A program made the position numbers and the translations under genes. A DNA stretch of 64,000 nt, taken from Azospirillum sp051124815 (GTDB lineage: Bacteria > Pseudomonadota > Alphaproteobacteria > Azospirillales > Azospirillaceae). The notes under the pieces are model-generated. The model worked only from the letters and a program-made list of their open reading frames with translations. It searched no databases and was not told the origin of the DNA. Location of the stretch: NCBI RefSeq assembly GCF_051124815.1, contig NZ_CP118491.1, positions 62,001 through 126,000 of the forward strand, read 5' to 3'. Positions 17,592 to 26,059 of this stretch are shown one piece after another (position 1 is the stretch's first letter; each line of letters starts with the position of its first letter).

Positions 17592-18451
17592 GGCGCGGTT
17601 TCCGCCTCCTGACCGGCTTCCGTCAGGGCGGTTTCCCTCAGGCCGTTTTCCCTCAGGCCGGGCTCCGTTGCGGGCCGGCCGTGGAGATGCGTCGCCGCGG
17701 CAGGCAGCCGGCTGAACAGAAGGTCCACCTGGACGCAGCGGCCTGCCCGGTCGAAGGTCGGATGGTTGGTCCCGGCAAGGCCGAATCCTTGCCCGGCAAG
17801 ATGCTCGACGACGGCGTGCGCCAGCGGCTGGCCGTCGTACAGCGGCAGGAAGGAGACCTCGACATACACATGGTCGACGGCCGCGAGCAGGCGCCCGGCC
17901 CCCTGCAGGGCCTGCAGTTCACCGCCCTGCACGTCCAGCTTCAGCAGGACGGGCCGAACGAGGTCGTCGGGAGCGATCAACTCGTCCAGCGGGCGGACCG
18001 GCACCGTGATCGTTCCGACCGCCTCCGTCCCGGGAGCGAAATCCGTCTGGCCCCCGGCGATGGGCAGCAGCGACGAGCAGTCATGGCGCCGCGAGACATG
18101 CAGCGGCGCGTTCGCCGCCCCGGCGCCGGCGGCCACCCGGTACAGCCGCACGCGCGCGCTGTCCGCGAACAGGCGGGTGAAGACGGCGGCGGCGGCCGGC
18201 AACGGCTCCACGGCATGGATGGCGGCGTTCCGGTACAGCGAGGCGGCAAGCAGGGAGAACTGGCCGGTGTTGGCGCCGACGTCGATGACGGTGGCGACGG
18301 GCAGGGCGCCGAGGATGGTGCGGTGTTCGATGGCCGCCGCCACGCCGAAGCGCAGGCCGCGGCGGAATGCCGGATTGCCCAGCAGGCGGGCCAGCTTGCG
18401 CGCCTTGCGCCAGAATGCACCGCCCATCAACGCTCCGCCCACCCGGCTCAT
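17519..18451 (-). CDS. FkbM-family SAM methyltransferase
   Basis: A 310-residue protein with the FkbM signatures V-I-D-V-G-A-N-T-G-Q-F-S-L-L near 55-68 (SAM site), H-A-V-E-P-L-P-A-A (acidic loop) and V-L-L-K-L-D-V-Q-G-G-E-L-Q-A-L, all in the family order. FkbM enzymes O-methylate sugars or polyketides; in this setting a sugar hydroxyl of the exopolysaccharide is likely. The ATG at 18451 overlaps the stop of the ligase gene upstream. The C-terminal tail beyond residue 275 is low-complexity and contains E-N-G-L-R-E-T from a degenerate 15-bp repeat (17624-17668). The coding end overlaps the protease gene on the other strand. Confidence 0.88.
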   Translation of the reverse strand: MSRVGGALMGGAFWRKARKLARLLGNPAFRRGLRFGVAAAIEHRTILGALPVATVIDVGANTGQFSLLAASLYRNAAIHAVEPLPAAAAVFTRLFADSARVRLYRVAAGAGAANAPLHVSRRHDCSSLLPIAGGQTDFAPGTEAVGTITVPVRPLDELIAPDDLVRPVLLKLDVQGGELQALQGAGRLLAAVDHVYVEVSFLPLYDGQPLAHAVVEHLAGQGFGLAGTNHPTFDRAGRCVQVDLLFSRLPAAATHLHGRPATEPGLRENGLRETALTEAGQEAETAPYPPIAAASSPSLAMASPADCGRT

Positions 18452-19917
18452 GCCGGTTCGCCGCTGTTCCGGTGGCGATCCGCGGTGTTCCAGGACTGCG
18501 CGTAGCCGATCCCGAGGATCATCGCCAGCATGGCGGCGATGGCCGGCATCTGGGCACTGAAATCGACCAGTCCATGGGCGCCCAGCAGCGTCGCGGCGCC
18601 GAGCGCCGCCGCGGGATAGATCCCGTCGCGCCGGCGCACGATCAGCCCGCGCATGCACACCCCGAAGATGACGGCCAGGCACAGGTAGAAGAGGGCTGCC
18701 GCCGGCAGTCCCAGATCCAGCCCCATTTCCAGCGGGATGTTGTGCGCGTAATCCCAATCGACCGCACGGGACAGCGATGCGTCGCGGTACAGGCGGAAGG
18801 TCGGGGTGAAGGCGCCGAGCCCGGTGCCGGTCAGCGGCGCGTCTTCGATGGCGCGCATCGTCAGATGGTATGCGCTCAGCCTTTCCTCGTCATAGTCCTG
18901 GGCGCTCTCGTTGGCGAAACGCTGCACCATCCTGTCGCCGCTCACGCCCAGAATGGCGAAGCCGATCCCCAGCACCAGAAGGGCCGACAGCAGCCCCGTC
19001 CGCGGCCGCACGATCCTGCCGGTCACGAGCGCGATCATGAGAACGGCCAGTGCGGCGCCGGTGCTGATGAAGGCGCCGCGCGAATGCGACAGCAGCAGCG
19101 CCGACCCAAGGACCACCAGGGCCATCAGATAGGGCAGGGCATGGACCAGGAAGGTCTCCGCCATTTCGTAGGCGCGCGGAGCGCTCGGGCGGGAGGACGG
19201 CCGCAGCGCGTGCAGGAACAGCGCGAAGCAGAACACCATGCCCAGGCCGGCATAGGCGCCGTAGGCGTTGCGGTTGACGAAGGTCGAGGTCAGGTCGTCG
19301 ACGTAGGCCCACTTGCTCATCCACAGGATGGTCTTGGCGCCGGAGAAATAGGCGGCCAGCCCATAGACGGCGTACAGCGTGCTGGCGGCGGCCATCAGGA
19401 TCAGCGCCTCCCTTGCACGCTTCCGGTCGGAGGCGAGCTGCACGGCAAGCCAGAAGATGCCGCCATAGGTCGCGAGCCGCAGGATCGCCGCGCGTGTCAT
19501 CGCCGGATCGGCGGACACCGCCCCGGCCATTTTGCTCCCTCCGACAGTTTCCCCAACGATCTCCAGGGCCGGCTGCGCCGCCATCCAGAGGGGGTGCCAC
19601 AGGTCCGTGGGAAGCAGGGAGGATGTCTGCGCGCAGGCCCAGGCCAGCACCATCGCGAAAGGCACGGCCACCGGCCACAGCCGGCGGAAGGGCAGGGGGG
19701 CCTGTGCCTTCCCGACCGCCGCCAGCACTCCCCAAACCCCGCACAGAAGCCCGACCGCCACGGCCATCATGCTCCACGCCCAGGGGCGGTTGGCGCCCAG
19801 CGGGAGGGGCGCGAGCAGGACGACGACCATCAGCAGGCGAAAAATCAGCGTGTTTCCCGTCAAGTTTGCAAAGTCTCCAACAATCCTGCGGGATCGTTCC
19901 CAAGCCCGCCGCATCAT
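18448..19917 (-). CDS. O-antigen ligase / Wzy_C family membrane protein
   Basis: A 489-residue integral membrane protein with about 11 hydrophobic segments (first at residues 20-40, L-I-F-R-L-L-M-V-V-V-L-L-A-P). A large periplasmic loop precedes the final segments, containing A-Y-H-L-T-M-R-A-I-E-D-A-P-L-T-G-T-G-L-G-A-F and, further on, D-Y-A-H-N-I-P-L-E. That loop is the Wzy_C/WaaL hallmark (G-x-G-x-x-F followed by a conserved His). The protein would join or polymerise lipid-linked glycan on the periplasmic face. The start is the tandem ATG pair at 19915-19917; the longer in-frame extension is polar and not protein-like. It is coupled by ATGA overlap to the FkbM gene downstream. Confidence 0.85.
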   Translation of the reverse strand: MMRRAWERSRRIVGDFANLTGNTLIFRLLMVVVLLAPLPLGANRPWAWSMMAVAVGLLCGVWGVLAAVGKAQAPLPFRRLWPVAVPFAMVLAWACAQTSSLLPTDLWHPLWMAAQPALEIVGETVGGSKMAGAVSADPAMTRAAILRLATYGGIFWLAVQLASDRKRAREALILMAAASTLYAVYGLAAYFSGAKTILWMSKWAYVDDLTSTFVNRNAYGAYAGLGMVFCFALFLHALRPSSRPSAPRAYEMAETFLVHALPYLMALVVLGSALLLSHSRGAFISTGAALAVLMIALVTGRIVRPRTGLLSALLVLGIGFAILGVSGDRMVQRFANESAQDYDEERLSAYHLTMRAIEDAPLTGTGLGAFTPTFRLYRDASLSRAVDWDYAHNIPLEMGLDLGLPAAALFYLCLAVIFGVCMRGLIVRRRDGIYPAAALGAATLLGAHGLVDFSAQMPAIAAMLAMILGIGYAQSWNTADRHRNSGEPA

Positions 19918-20184
19918 ACCCGCAATGGCGGTGCCGTGCCTACCTCGATCGGCGGAGCCGGCCGGCCGGAAGGACGTGCTTCGCCGCTCGAAAGAGCGCA
20001 GTTTCCCGGGGAGGCTGCCGGGCCGTCCCAAACGGAAGCGGCAGGAATCACGCCGCCGCATATTTCAAAACTGAAAGAGATTGAGTCAAATTTGATTTAC
20101 ACAAAAGCAGGAGTATTGCCGCAGAATGCCCTTGCAGGTAGTAAGTCTTGTCATCTTCCGCCAATTCCAGCGAGGCGCGCCCGC
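19918..20184. promoter_or_regulatory. divergent intergenic region between ligase and WbaP-like genes
   Basis: This gap must hold promoters for both directions. An AT-rich patch at 20058-20118 stands out against the local GC and includes TTGAGTCAA (20081-20089), a short imperfect palindrome. No convincing -35/-10 pair at normal spacing was found. Confidence 0.4.
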
Positions 20185-21648
20185 GTGACCAGTCGTGAGG
20201 CTACCGTTCATCCGATGCTGAAGACGTTGGGCTACCCGGTCCAATTGGCCCGCCTGCGCCGAATGCGGCATGTCGCGCTCCTGGCCTCCGACCTGGCCAT
20301 GCTGCTGGTCGCGTTCGGTCTGGCGGCCCTGCCGTCGCTGGCCGTGAACGAATGGATCCTGAAGCGGCCGTTCCTCGATATGTTCGGCGAGGACACGGCG
20401 CTGCGCCTGATCCAGTTCGGCGGGTTCGGCATCGGCCTGGTCCTCTGGCTGCTCACCCAGGGCCATTACCGTCAGCGCCTGCCCTTCTGGACCGAGGTGA
20501 AGCACATCGTCCTCGGCTGCATCCTGATGCTTCTGTGCGACGGCTTCCTGATGTTCGCGCTCAAGGCGGATTTCTCCCGCCTCTGGCTGGTCCTGACCTG
20601 GATGGTCTCGGCGGCGCTCCTTCCGCTGGGCCGCCGGATGGTGGCCGGGCTTCTCGACGCCTGCGGCTGCTGGCGTATCCCGGTTCTGATCGTCGGCAGC
20701 GGCGAGGAAGCCGACGATGCGAGCTACGCGCTGCGGTCGGAACCCTCCCTCGGCTACGACATCCTCGGCACCGTCCCGCTGTCGTCCCTGCTCGAAACCG
20801 TCACCGGCCGCTCCTGGGCCGCCCTGTATGAGATGCACAGGGCGCAGCTGGTGGTGCTGGCGCTGTCCAGCGCCGAATGCGTGGAGGACAGCGACCTGAT
20901 CACCGATCTGGTGTGCGAAGGACTGCCCTTCGCCATCGTGCCGCCGCTGCGCGGGCTGCCGGTGCTGGGGTTCGACCGGTTCTACTTCTTCAGCCACGAC
21001 ATCATGATGATGATGGCGCGGAACAATCTGGCCCAGCCGATGAGCCGCGCGCTGAAGTTCTGCTTCGACTTCGTCGTGGCGGTCGTGCTGATGGTGCTGC
21101 TTCTGCCGCTGTTCGCCGTTTTCGCCGCCCTGATCGTGAAGGATGGCGGCCCGGTGCTGTACGGGCACCGGCGGATCGGCTGCAACGGCCGCCCCTTCAC
21201 CTGCCTGAAGTTCCGCACCATGGTCGGCGACAGCGACCGCATCCTGCGCGAGCTGCTGGAACGCGATCCGGCGGCCCTGGCCGAATGGCGGAGCACCTTC
21301 AAGCTGAAGAACGATCCCCGCGTGACCAGGATCGGACGTTTCCTGCGGGCCAGCAGCCTGGATGAGCTGCCGCAGCTCCTGAACGTCCTGCGCGGGGAGA
21401 TGAGCCTCGTCGGGCCGCGGCCGGTGACGGCGGATGAGCTTCACAAATACGGGCGCGACCTCGCCTTCTATCTGCAGGTGCGTCCGGGCATGACCGGGCT
21501 CTGGCAGGTGAGCGGCCGGAACGACAGCAGTTACGAGCAGCGGGTCCGCAGCGATGCCTGGTATGTCAGGAACTGGTCGCTGTGGCACGACATCGCCATC
21601 CTGGCCAAGACCATGCCGGTCGTGCTGCGGCGCGTCGGCGCCTATTGA
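20185..21648 (+). CDS. undecaprenyl-phosphate sugar phosphotransferase (WbaP/EpsL-type initiating transferase)
   Basis: A 487-residue polyprenyl-phosphate sugar-1-phosphate transferase. Four N-terminal membrane segments (about 25-150) precede a CoA-binding-like domain (I-P-V-L-I-V-G-S-G-E-E-A). A further membrane segment (D-F-V-V-A-V-V-L-M-V-L-L-L-P) follows near 300, then the catalytic domain with K-F-R-T-M-V-G-D-S-D, S-L-D-E-L-P-Q-L-L-N-V, G-E-M-S-L-V-G-P-R-P-V and V-R-P-G-M-T-G-L-W-Q-V-S-G-R. That is the full family signature. It starts exopolysaccharide repeat-unit assembly on the inner membrane by loading hexose-1-phosphate, often galactose or glucose, onto undecaprenyl phosphate. The GTG at 20185 has GAGG 9 bases upstream; the ATG at 20215 is the alternative. 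Confidence 0.92.
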   Translation: MTSREATVHPMLKTLGYPVQLARLRRMRHVALLASDLAMLLVAFGLAALPSLAVNEWILKRPFLDMFGEDTALRLIQFGGFGIGLVLWLLTQGHYRQRLPFWTEVKHIVLGCILMLLCDGFLMFALKADFSRLWLVLTWMVSAALLPLGRRMVAGLLDACGCWRIPVLIVGSGEEADDASYALRSEPSLGYDILGTVPLSSLLETVTGRSWAALYEMHRAQLVVLALSSAECVEDSDLITDLVCEGLPFAIVPPLRGLPVLGFDRFYFFSHDIMMMMARNNLAQPMSRALKFCFDFVVAVVLMVLLLPLFAVFAALIVKDGGPVLYGHRRIGCNGRPFTCLKFRTMVGDSDRILRELLERDPAALAEWRSTFKLKNDPRVTRIGRFLRASSLDELPQLLNVLRGEMSLVGPRPVTADELHKYGRDLAFYLQVRPGMTGLWQVSGRNDSSYEQRVRSDAWYVRNWSLWHDIAILAKTMPVVLRRVGAY

Positions 21649-22901
21649 TACCGGGCGCAGGCGTCGTCCAGCACGCGGAGGAACCGCGGCCCGATCCGGT
21701 CGATGTCGAATGTCCGGGCCGCGTAGCCGGTCTGCGTCTCCGCGCAGGACCTGCGCAATGCCGCGTCCTCGTACAGCCGGTGCGCGGCCGCCAGGAACGC
21801 CGCCTCGTCGCCGGGGTCGACGCAGAGGCCGGCCCCTTCGCCCTCCACCAGCCGGCGCGCGAGGTTGGCGGCCGGCAGCGCGCCCAGGATCGGCCGGCCG
21901 GCGCAGAAATAGCTGTAGACCTTGGACGGGACCGACAGGGCGCCGGCGTAGGCCTCCAGAAGGACCACCAGGGCGTCCGCCGATGCCAGCACGTCCGACA
22001 GCCGGTCGATCGGCTGGAAATCCAGGAGCACGAGGTTGTCGAGCGCCTCTGCGGCCTTGACCTCCTCCAGCCAGCGGCGTCCCAGCCCTTCGCTGACCAC
22101 CACCACCCGCACGCGCGGGTCGTCCCGCCAGGCGCGCGCCAGATTGGCGAGGTGTCCGGGGTTGTGCTTCATCCCCAGGGTGCCGCTGCACAGGAAGACG
22201 AAGCGGTCGTGCAGGCCGTGGGCCCGGCTCCAGCCATTGTCCTTCGGGCGGGGCGTGATCTCGCCGTAGGGAGCCCAGTTCTCGATCACGGTGCTGTGCG
22301 GGTGGCTGAGGCCGCGCTCCGCCAGGGTCGACAGGAAATCCGGCGAGATGACGACCAGTCCCGCCGACTCCCGCATCGTGCCGAACTCCATGTGCGCCAG
22401 CAGGCGCAGCGCCGCCCAGCGCAGCAGCCTCGGCTTGCGCTTCAGGATTTCCTCGGCCCCGACGGTGAAGATGTCCTGCACCCAGCACACCAGCGGCACG
22501 CCGTCCCGCTTCAGGCGCTTCAGCAGGCGCGACTGGGCCGCCGGCGGGGCGTTGGCCGACAGGACGACATCCGGCCCGAAGGCGGCGGCGCGCTCGGCCA
22601 GCCGGCCGCCATAGGCGCGGTCATGCAGCCACCGCCGGTGCAGCACGTATTTGTCCGGGCGCCGGCCGACGCCCACCCCCTCCACCGCGAAGCCCGCCGG
22701 ATCGTCCGCATCCCGGACCAGGCGCCCGTGGGGTGTTTCGGCTTCGGCGGCATAGAGATGCAGGACCTGATGTCCCTGCGCCGCCAGCCAGCGGCTGAGC
22801 TGCACCTGGAAGGTATGGCCGGCATAGTCATGCACCAGGATCCGCCGGACGGGCCCGGCGGTGAAGGCCCCTCCCGGCGTTTCGGTTGCGGGCCTGCTCA
22901 C
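21642..22901 (-). CDS. GT4 glycosyltransferase
   Basis: A 419-residue GT-B enzyme, starting at a GTG that overlaps the stop of the epimerase gene (GTGA). The N-terminal half begins R-I-L-V-H-D-Y-A-G-H-T-F-Q-V-Q-L-S-R-W, close to the WbuB/WcaI type. The C-terminal half has F-L-C-S-G-T-L-G-M-K-H-N-P and A-L-S-V-P-S-K-V-Y-S-Y-F-C-A-G-R-P-I-L-G, where the S-K/S-Y-x-A-x-G-x-P pattern contacts the nucleotide sugar. The long run of open frame further upstream belongs to the overlapping epimerase region and is not coding. It ends 7 bp inside the convergent WbaP-like gene. Confidence 0.88.
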   Translation of the reverse strand: MSRPATETPGGAFTAGPVRRILVHDYAGHTFQVQLSRWLAAQGHQVLHLYAAEAETPHGRLVRDADDPAGFAVEGVGVGRRPDKYVLHRRWLHDRAYGGRLAERAAAFGPDVVLSANAPPAAQSRLLKRLKRDGVPLVCWVQDIFTVGAEEILKRKPRLLRWAALRLLAHMEFGTMRESAGLVVISPDFLSTLAERGLSHPHSTVIENWAPYGEITPRPKDNGWSRAHGLHDRFVFLCSGTLGMKHNPGHLANLARAWRDDPRVRVVVVSEGLGRRWLEEVKAAEALDNLVLLDFQPIDRLSDVLASADALVVLLEAYAGALSVPSKVYSYFCAGRPILGALPAANLARRLVEGEGAGLCVDPGDEAAFLAAAHRLYEDAALRRSCAETQTGYAARTFDIDRIGPRFLRVLDDACARYQ

Positions 22902-23872
22902 CGGTCGCGCGCGTTCTGGTCCACGAGTCCGGCGATCCAGCGATAGGTGTGTTCCAGGCCGGTCCGCAGCGGCTGTTCCGGCGCCCAGCCGAGCACCGAG
23001 CGGATCAGCCCATTGTCGGACCGGCGGCCGCGCACACCCTGCGGGCCGGGAACATGGCGGATCCGGACGCGCTTGCCGGCGACGGCCGCCACCTCCGCCA
23101 CCAGCTGGTCGATGCTGACCATCTCCTCGGACCCGATGTTGACGGGCTGGCCGAAGTCCGAGCGCATCAGACGCAGCGTCCCTTCCAGGCATTCGTCGAT
23201 GTAGAGGAAGCTGCGGCTTTGCCGTCCGTCGCCCCAAACCTCGACCTCGCCGCCATCCTCGGCGCGGGCGACCTTGCGGCAGACCGCCGCCGGGGCCTTC
23301 TCGCGGCCGTTGTCCCAGGCGCCCTCGGGACCGAAGACGTTGTGATAACGTGCGATGCGCACGGCCATGCCGTGGTTGCGGCCATAGGCGAGGTAGAGCC
23401 GCTCGCTGAACAGCTTTTCCCAGCCATAGTCGCTGTCGGGATTGGCGGGATAGGCGGTGTCCTCGCGGCAGACAGGGGTCTCGACGCTGGTCTGGTTCTC
23501 CTGCGGGTAGATGCAGGCCGAAGAGGCGTAGAAGACGCGGCTGACCATGCGGCGCCGGCACGCATCCAGGACGTTCAGGTTGATCGTCGCGGAGTTGTGC
23601 ATGATCTCCGCATCGTTGGCGCCGGTGAAGATGTAGCCGGCGCCCCCCATGTCGGCGGCGAGCTGGTAGACCTCGTCGAAGCGCGTATCCACCGCCGCGC
23701 GGCACAGGTCGGGGTCGCGCAGGTCGCCGACGATGAAATCGTCGGCCGGCGTCCCGCCATACTGCGGCAGCTTGAGATCGACCCCGCGAACCCAATGGCC
23801 GTCGCGCTTCAGCCTTTTGACCAGATGCCCGCCGATGAAGCCGCCGGCGCCCAGAACCAGTATTTTCGCCAT
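22898..23872 (-). CDS. NAD-dependent sugar epimerase, GDP-mannose 3,5-epimerase-like
   Basis: A 324-residue short-chain dehydrogenase/reductase. The NAD site V-L-G-A-G-G-F-I-G-G-H is at residues 5-15 and the catalytic Y-G-W-E-K-L at about 150-155. The segment N-V-F-G-P-E-G-A-W-D-N-G-R-E-K-A-P-A-A is very close to the substrate loop of GDP-mannose 3,5-epimerase, which makes GDP-L-galactose and GDP-L-gulose. Other extended SDR sugar epimerases lack this K-A-P-A-A block, so the subfamily call is better than generic. Its product would feed glycosyltransferases of this cluster. ATG at 23872 directly precedes the Rossmann strand. Confidence 0.85.
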   Translation of the reverse strand: MAKILVLGAGGFIGGHLVKRLKRDGHWVRGVDLKLPQYGGTPADDFIVGDLRDPDLCRAAVDTRFDEVYQLAADMGGAGYIFTGANDAEIMHNSATINLNVLDACRRRMVSRVFYASSACIYPQENQTSVETPVCREDTAYPANPDSDYGWEKLFSERLYLAYGRNHGMAVRIARYHNVFGPEGAWDNGREKAPAAVCRKVARAEDGGEVEVWGDGRQSRSFLYIDECLEGTLRLMRSDFGQPVNIGSEEMVSIDQLVAEVAAVAGKRVRIRHVPGPQGVRGRRSDNGLIRSVLGWAPEQPLRTGLEHTYRWIAGLVDQNARDR

Positions 23873-23953
23873 GTCGATATTGCACACGGAATTATGGCAG
23901 CCGGAGATTCGGCTCTATGATATCCCGACCTCCACCGTGACGCGCATGCGCGC

Positions 23954-25054
23954 TCAGGTCGGGCTGGTCGTCGTCGGGGTGAAGGGCGGAATGATCGGCT
24001 GGTTGTTGTTTTGATTGTTCTGATTGTTGTTCTGGGCGTTCTGGTTATTGTTCTGGTTATTGTTCTGGTTGTTGTTCTGTTCGACGGCCGGCTGGTTGTT
24101 GTTGTTCGACCGGGTCAGGATTTCCGAAACCTGCGTGGCGTTCGTCGGATTGCTCTGGGCGAGGTTGCCGCTCTGCGACGCCTGCACCAGTCCGCGCGTC
24201 ACCGTCTGGGCCGCCGTCGGCACCGCGGCGACGACGGTCTGGCTGCTCGCCGCCTTGTAGGAGTTGTCCATGACGGTGATGGCCGCCTGGGGATTTGCCT
24301 GATAGACGACCGGGTTTGAGACGATCTGAACCGTCGCTACGGCGATCGACGCCACACCCTGCGGCGCGATGCGCTGCGCTTCCGGGTTGACGATGATGCG
24401 GGCCGCCGTGGTGGCCACCTGCATCGTCTGCTGCGGCGCGCCCTGGGTCACCGGCTGTTCATTCACCGCCTGGACCGCCGTCGCGGCGACCTGCACCGCG
24501 GCGGCCGGCGAGACGGTCAGGATCTTTTCCGCCGAGGAGACCGCCTGGTTGGCGATGGTGGCGACCAGCGTCGGGTTGCTCGTCGTGGCCGCGGCCTGAA
24601 TGGAGATGGTCGCCAGGTTCGCCGTGGCGTCCGGCGCCAGCCGCTGTGCGTCCGGCTGCACGAAAATGCGGGCGGCGGTGGTCACCACCGTCGTCACCTG
24701 CTGCGGCGCGCCCTGGGCAACGGCGTTGGTGCGGACGCTTTCCACCGCGACGGTCGCGATCTGCACCGCGGCCTGGGGGTTGGTCCGCAGGAGGCGTTCG
24801 GCCGCGGCGACGACGCTGGTGGCCAATGCCGCCGTCCGCTGCGGGTTGCCGCCGCTGAGGGTGGCGATGGCCTGGGACACCGCCCCCGGATTGCCGGACT
24901 GGATGGCCGCCTGCAGCGCCGGGGGCAGGGGAGCCGCACTTGCGGCGGCGGCCCCGTTGCCCTGTGCGCCATTCTGCGCCATGGCCGGCATGGCCGGCAG
25001 GATGCCGACCAGAGCGGCCACCGCGAGCGTCAGAACACTGCCCCTGTTCAACAT
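23954..25054 (-). CDS. secreted protein with internal duplication and Asn/Gln-rich tail, unknown function
   Basis: A 366-residue protein I cannot name. A clear signal peptide (1-27, cleaved after A-M-A-Q or nearby) sends it to the periplasm or beyond. Residues 75-160 and 165-250 are two copies of one unit: both contain Q-G-A-P-Q-Q, then T-T-A-A-R-I and A-Q-R-(L/I)-A-P at the same 90-residue offset. Residues 317-351 are nearly pure Asn/Gln (N-N-N-Q-N-N-N-Q units), followed by a Pro/Thr end. The start at 25054 has a strong GGAGG ribosome site. Lying between the epimerase and the Wza-like gene, it may be an accessory of export or a cell-surface factor; the polar tail is prion-like in composition. 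Confidence 0.75.
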   Translation of the reverse strand: MLNRGSVLTLAVAALVGILPAMPAMAQNGAQGNGAAAASAAPLPPALQAAIQSGNPGAVSQAIATLSGGNPQRTAALATSVVAAAERLLRTNPQAAVQIATVAVESVRTNAVAQGAPQQVTTVVTTAARIFVQPDAQRLAPDATANLATISIQAAATTSNPTLVATIANQAVSSAEKILTVSPAAAVQVAATAVQAVNEQPVTQGAPQQTMQVATTAARIIVNPEAQRIAPQGVASIAVATVQIVSNPVVYQANPQAAITVMDNSYKAASSQTVVAAVPTAAQTVTRGLVQASQSGNLAQSNPTNATQVSEILTRSNNNNQPAVEQNNNQNNNQNNNQNAQNNNQNNQNNNQPIIPPFTPTTTSPT

Positions 25055-25094
25055 CCGTCCCCTCCACATCCGGAACCACCGTGCGGGCTCACCG

Positions 25095-25177
25095 CACGGA
25101 ATTACCTTGGCCACACGGAATTACCCTGGCCCGACGACCATCGACCAGTCCCTGAGGCCCGATCCCTGAGACCCGAT
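25095..25177. repeat. two short direct-repeat pairs in leader of the Asn/Gln-rich gene
   Basis: CACGGAATTACC occurs at 25095-25106 and 25114-25125 (period 19). A 14-bp unit CCCTGAGRCCCGAT occurs twice in tandem at 25150-25177. The remainder of the 264-bp gap to the next gene shows nothing else recognisable. Confidence 0.7.
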
Positions 25178-25318
25178 CCCTCTGGCCAGGCAGTCCCGAC
25201 GGGGCTGCCTGCAATGCCTGATTTTCCTTATTAACACAATCCTGCGGCGGAGCGAATACGGATTGACTGCGAATCAGGATTGAACCGATCCGCCGCCTGT
25301 ACGTCTTCCGGCTGTGGG

Positions 25319-25918
25319 TCAGAGCCGCCGCTGCAGCACCCGCACGATGTCGCCGGGCAGGATGGGGGTCCGCTCGCTGGCACGGTATTCGTGCTGGTCG
25401 CCGTCGATCGTGCGGACCAGGACCACATCGCCCTCCCAGGCGCGGTAGTCGTATCCGCCCGCACGCGCCACGGCGCTCAGCACCGTCAGGCCGTTGGTGT
25501 AGGGGAACTCGCCGGGCTGGCGGACCTCCCCCAGCACATAGAAGGGGCGGAAGGTCTGCACCTCGACCGCGGCCTTGGGGTCCTGCAGGTAGGCGTCCTT
25601 CCTCAGGTGGTCCTCGATGCGCTTGGACAGCTGCTTGGCCGTGATCCCGCTCGCCGGCACGTTCCCGATCAGCGGCAGGGACACGTTGCCGGCCTGGTCG
25701 ATCGTGAAGTCGCCGGACAGCCCCGCCTCGTTGAAGACGATCAGCCGGACGCGGTTGCCCGGCTCGAGAAGATACCCCTCCGTCGGATTGCCCGGCTTCA
25801 TCGGCGCCTGTTCCGCCGGCAGGCCCGGGGTCATCGCGCATCCGCCGAGAAGAACACCGGCGAGGACCCCAGCCATGACGAGGCCGCGCAAAGGTTTCGC
25901 ATCAAGGAACGCCAGCAT
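25319..25918 (-). CDS. Wza-like polysaccharide export outer-membrane lipoprotein
   Basis: A 199-residue protein with a lipoprotein signal ending L-L-G-G-C-A at residues 24-29. A Poly_export domain follows: Y-L-L-E-P-G-N-R-V-R-L-I-V-F, then D-F-T-I-D-Q-A-G-N-V-S-L-P-L-I-G-N-V-P-A, then a SLBB domain (P-F-Y-V-L-G-E-V-R-Q-P-G-E-F-P-Y). It forms the outer-membrane/periplasmic channel that works with the Wzc-type kinase. Length and lack of a long C-terminal part fit the short Wza/GumB-type proteins of alphaproteobacteria. The ATG at 25918 starts right before the hydrophobic core; the longer in-frame start has no ribosome site. Confidence 0.9.
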   Translation of the reverse strand: MLAFLDAKPLRGLVMAGVLAGVLLGGCAMTPGLPAEQAPMKPGNPTEGYLLEPGNRVRLIVFNEAGLSGDFTIDQAGNVSLPLIGNVPASGITAKQLSKRIEDHLRKDAYLQDPKAAVEVQTFRPFYVLGEVRQPGEFPYTNGLTVLSAVARAGGYDYRAWEGDVVLVRTIDGDQHEYRASERTPILPGDIVRVLQRRL

Positions 25919-26059
25919 GGACGACGAACTCTCCACTATGAGAAAAGCCACGGACGGCAGGCGCGCCATCGGGGCGGCGCGTCGGGGGTCGGCATGGCGC
26001 CCTTATACCCCAATATCGTCAGTGAAACGAGTGGTTGCCGCTCGAGGCGAGTGGATGGA

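Noticed and set aside
24003..24100. TTGTT-type repeat run considered as CRISPR or regulatory array
   Set aside because: It is simply the coding sequence of the Asn/Gln-rich tail read on the plus strand; spacing follows codons, with no spacers.
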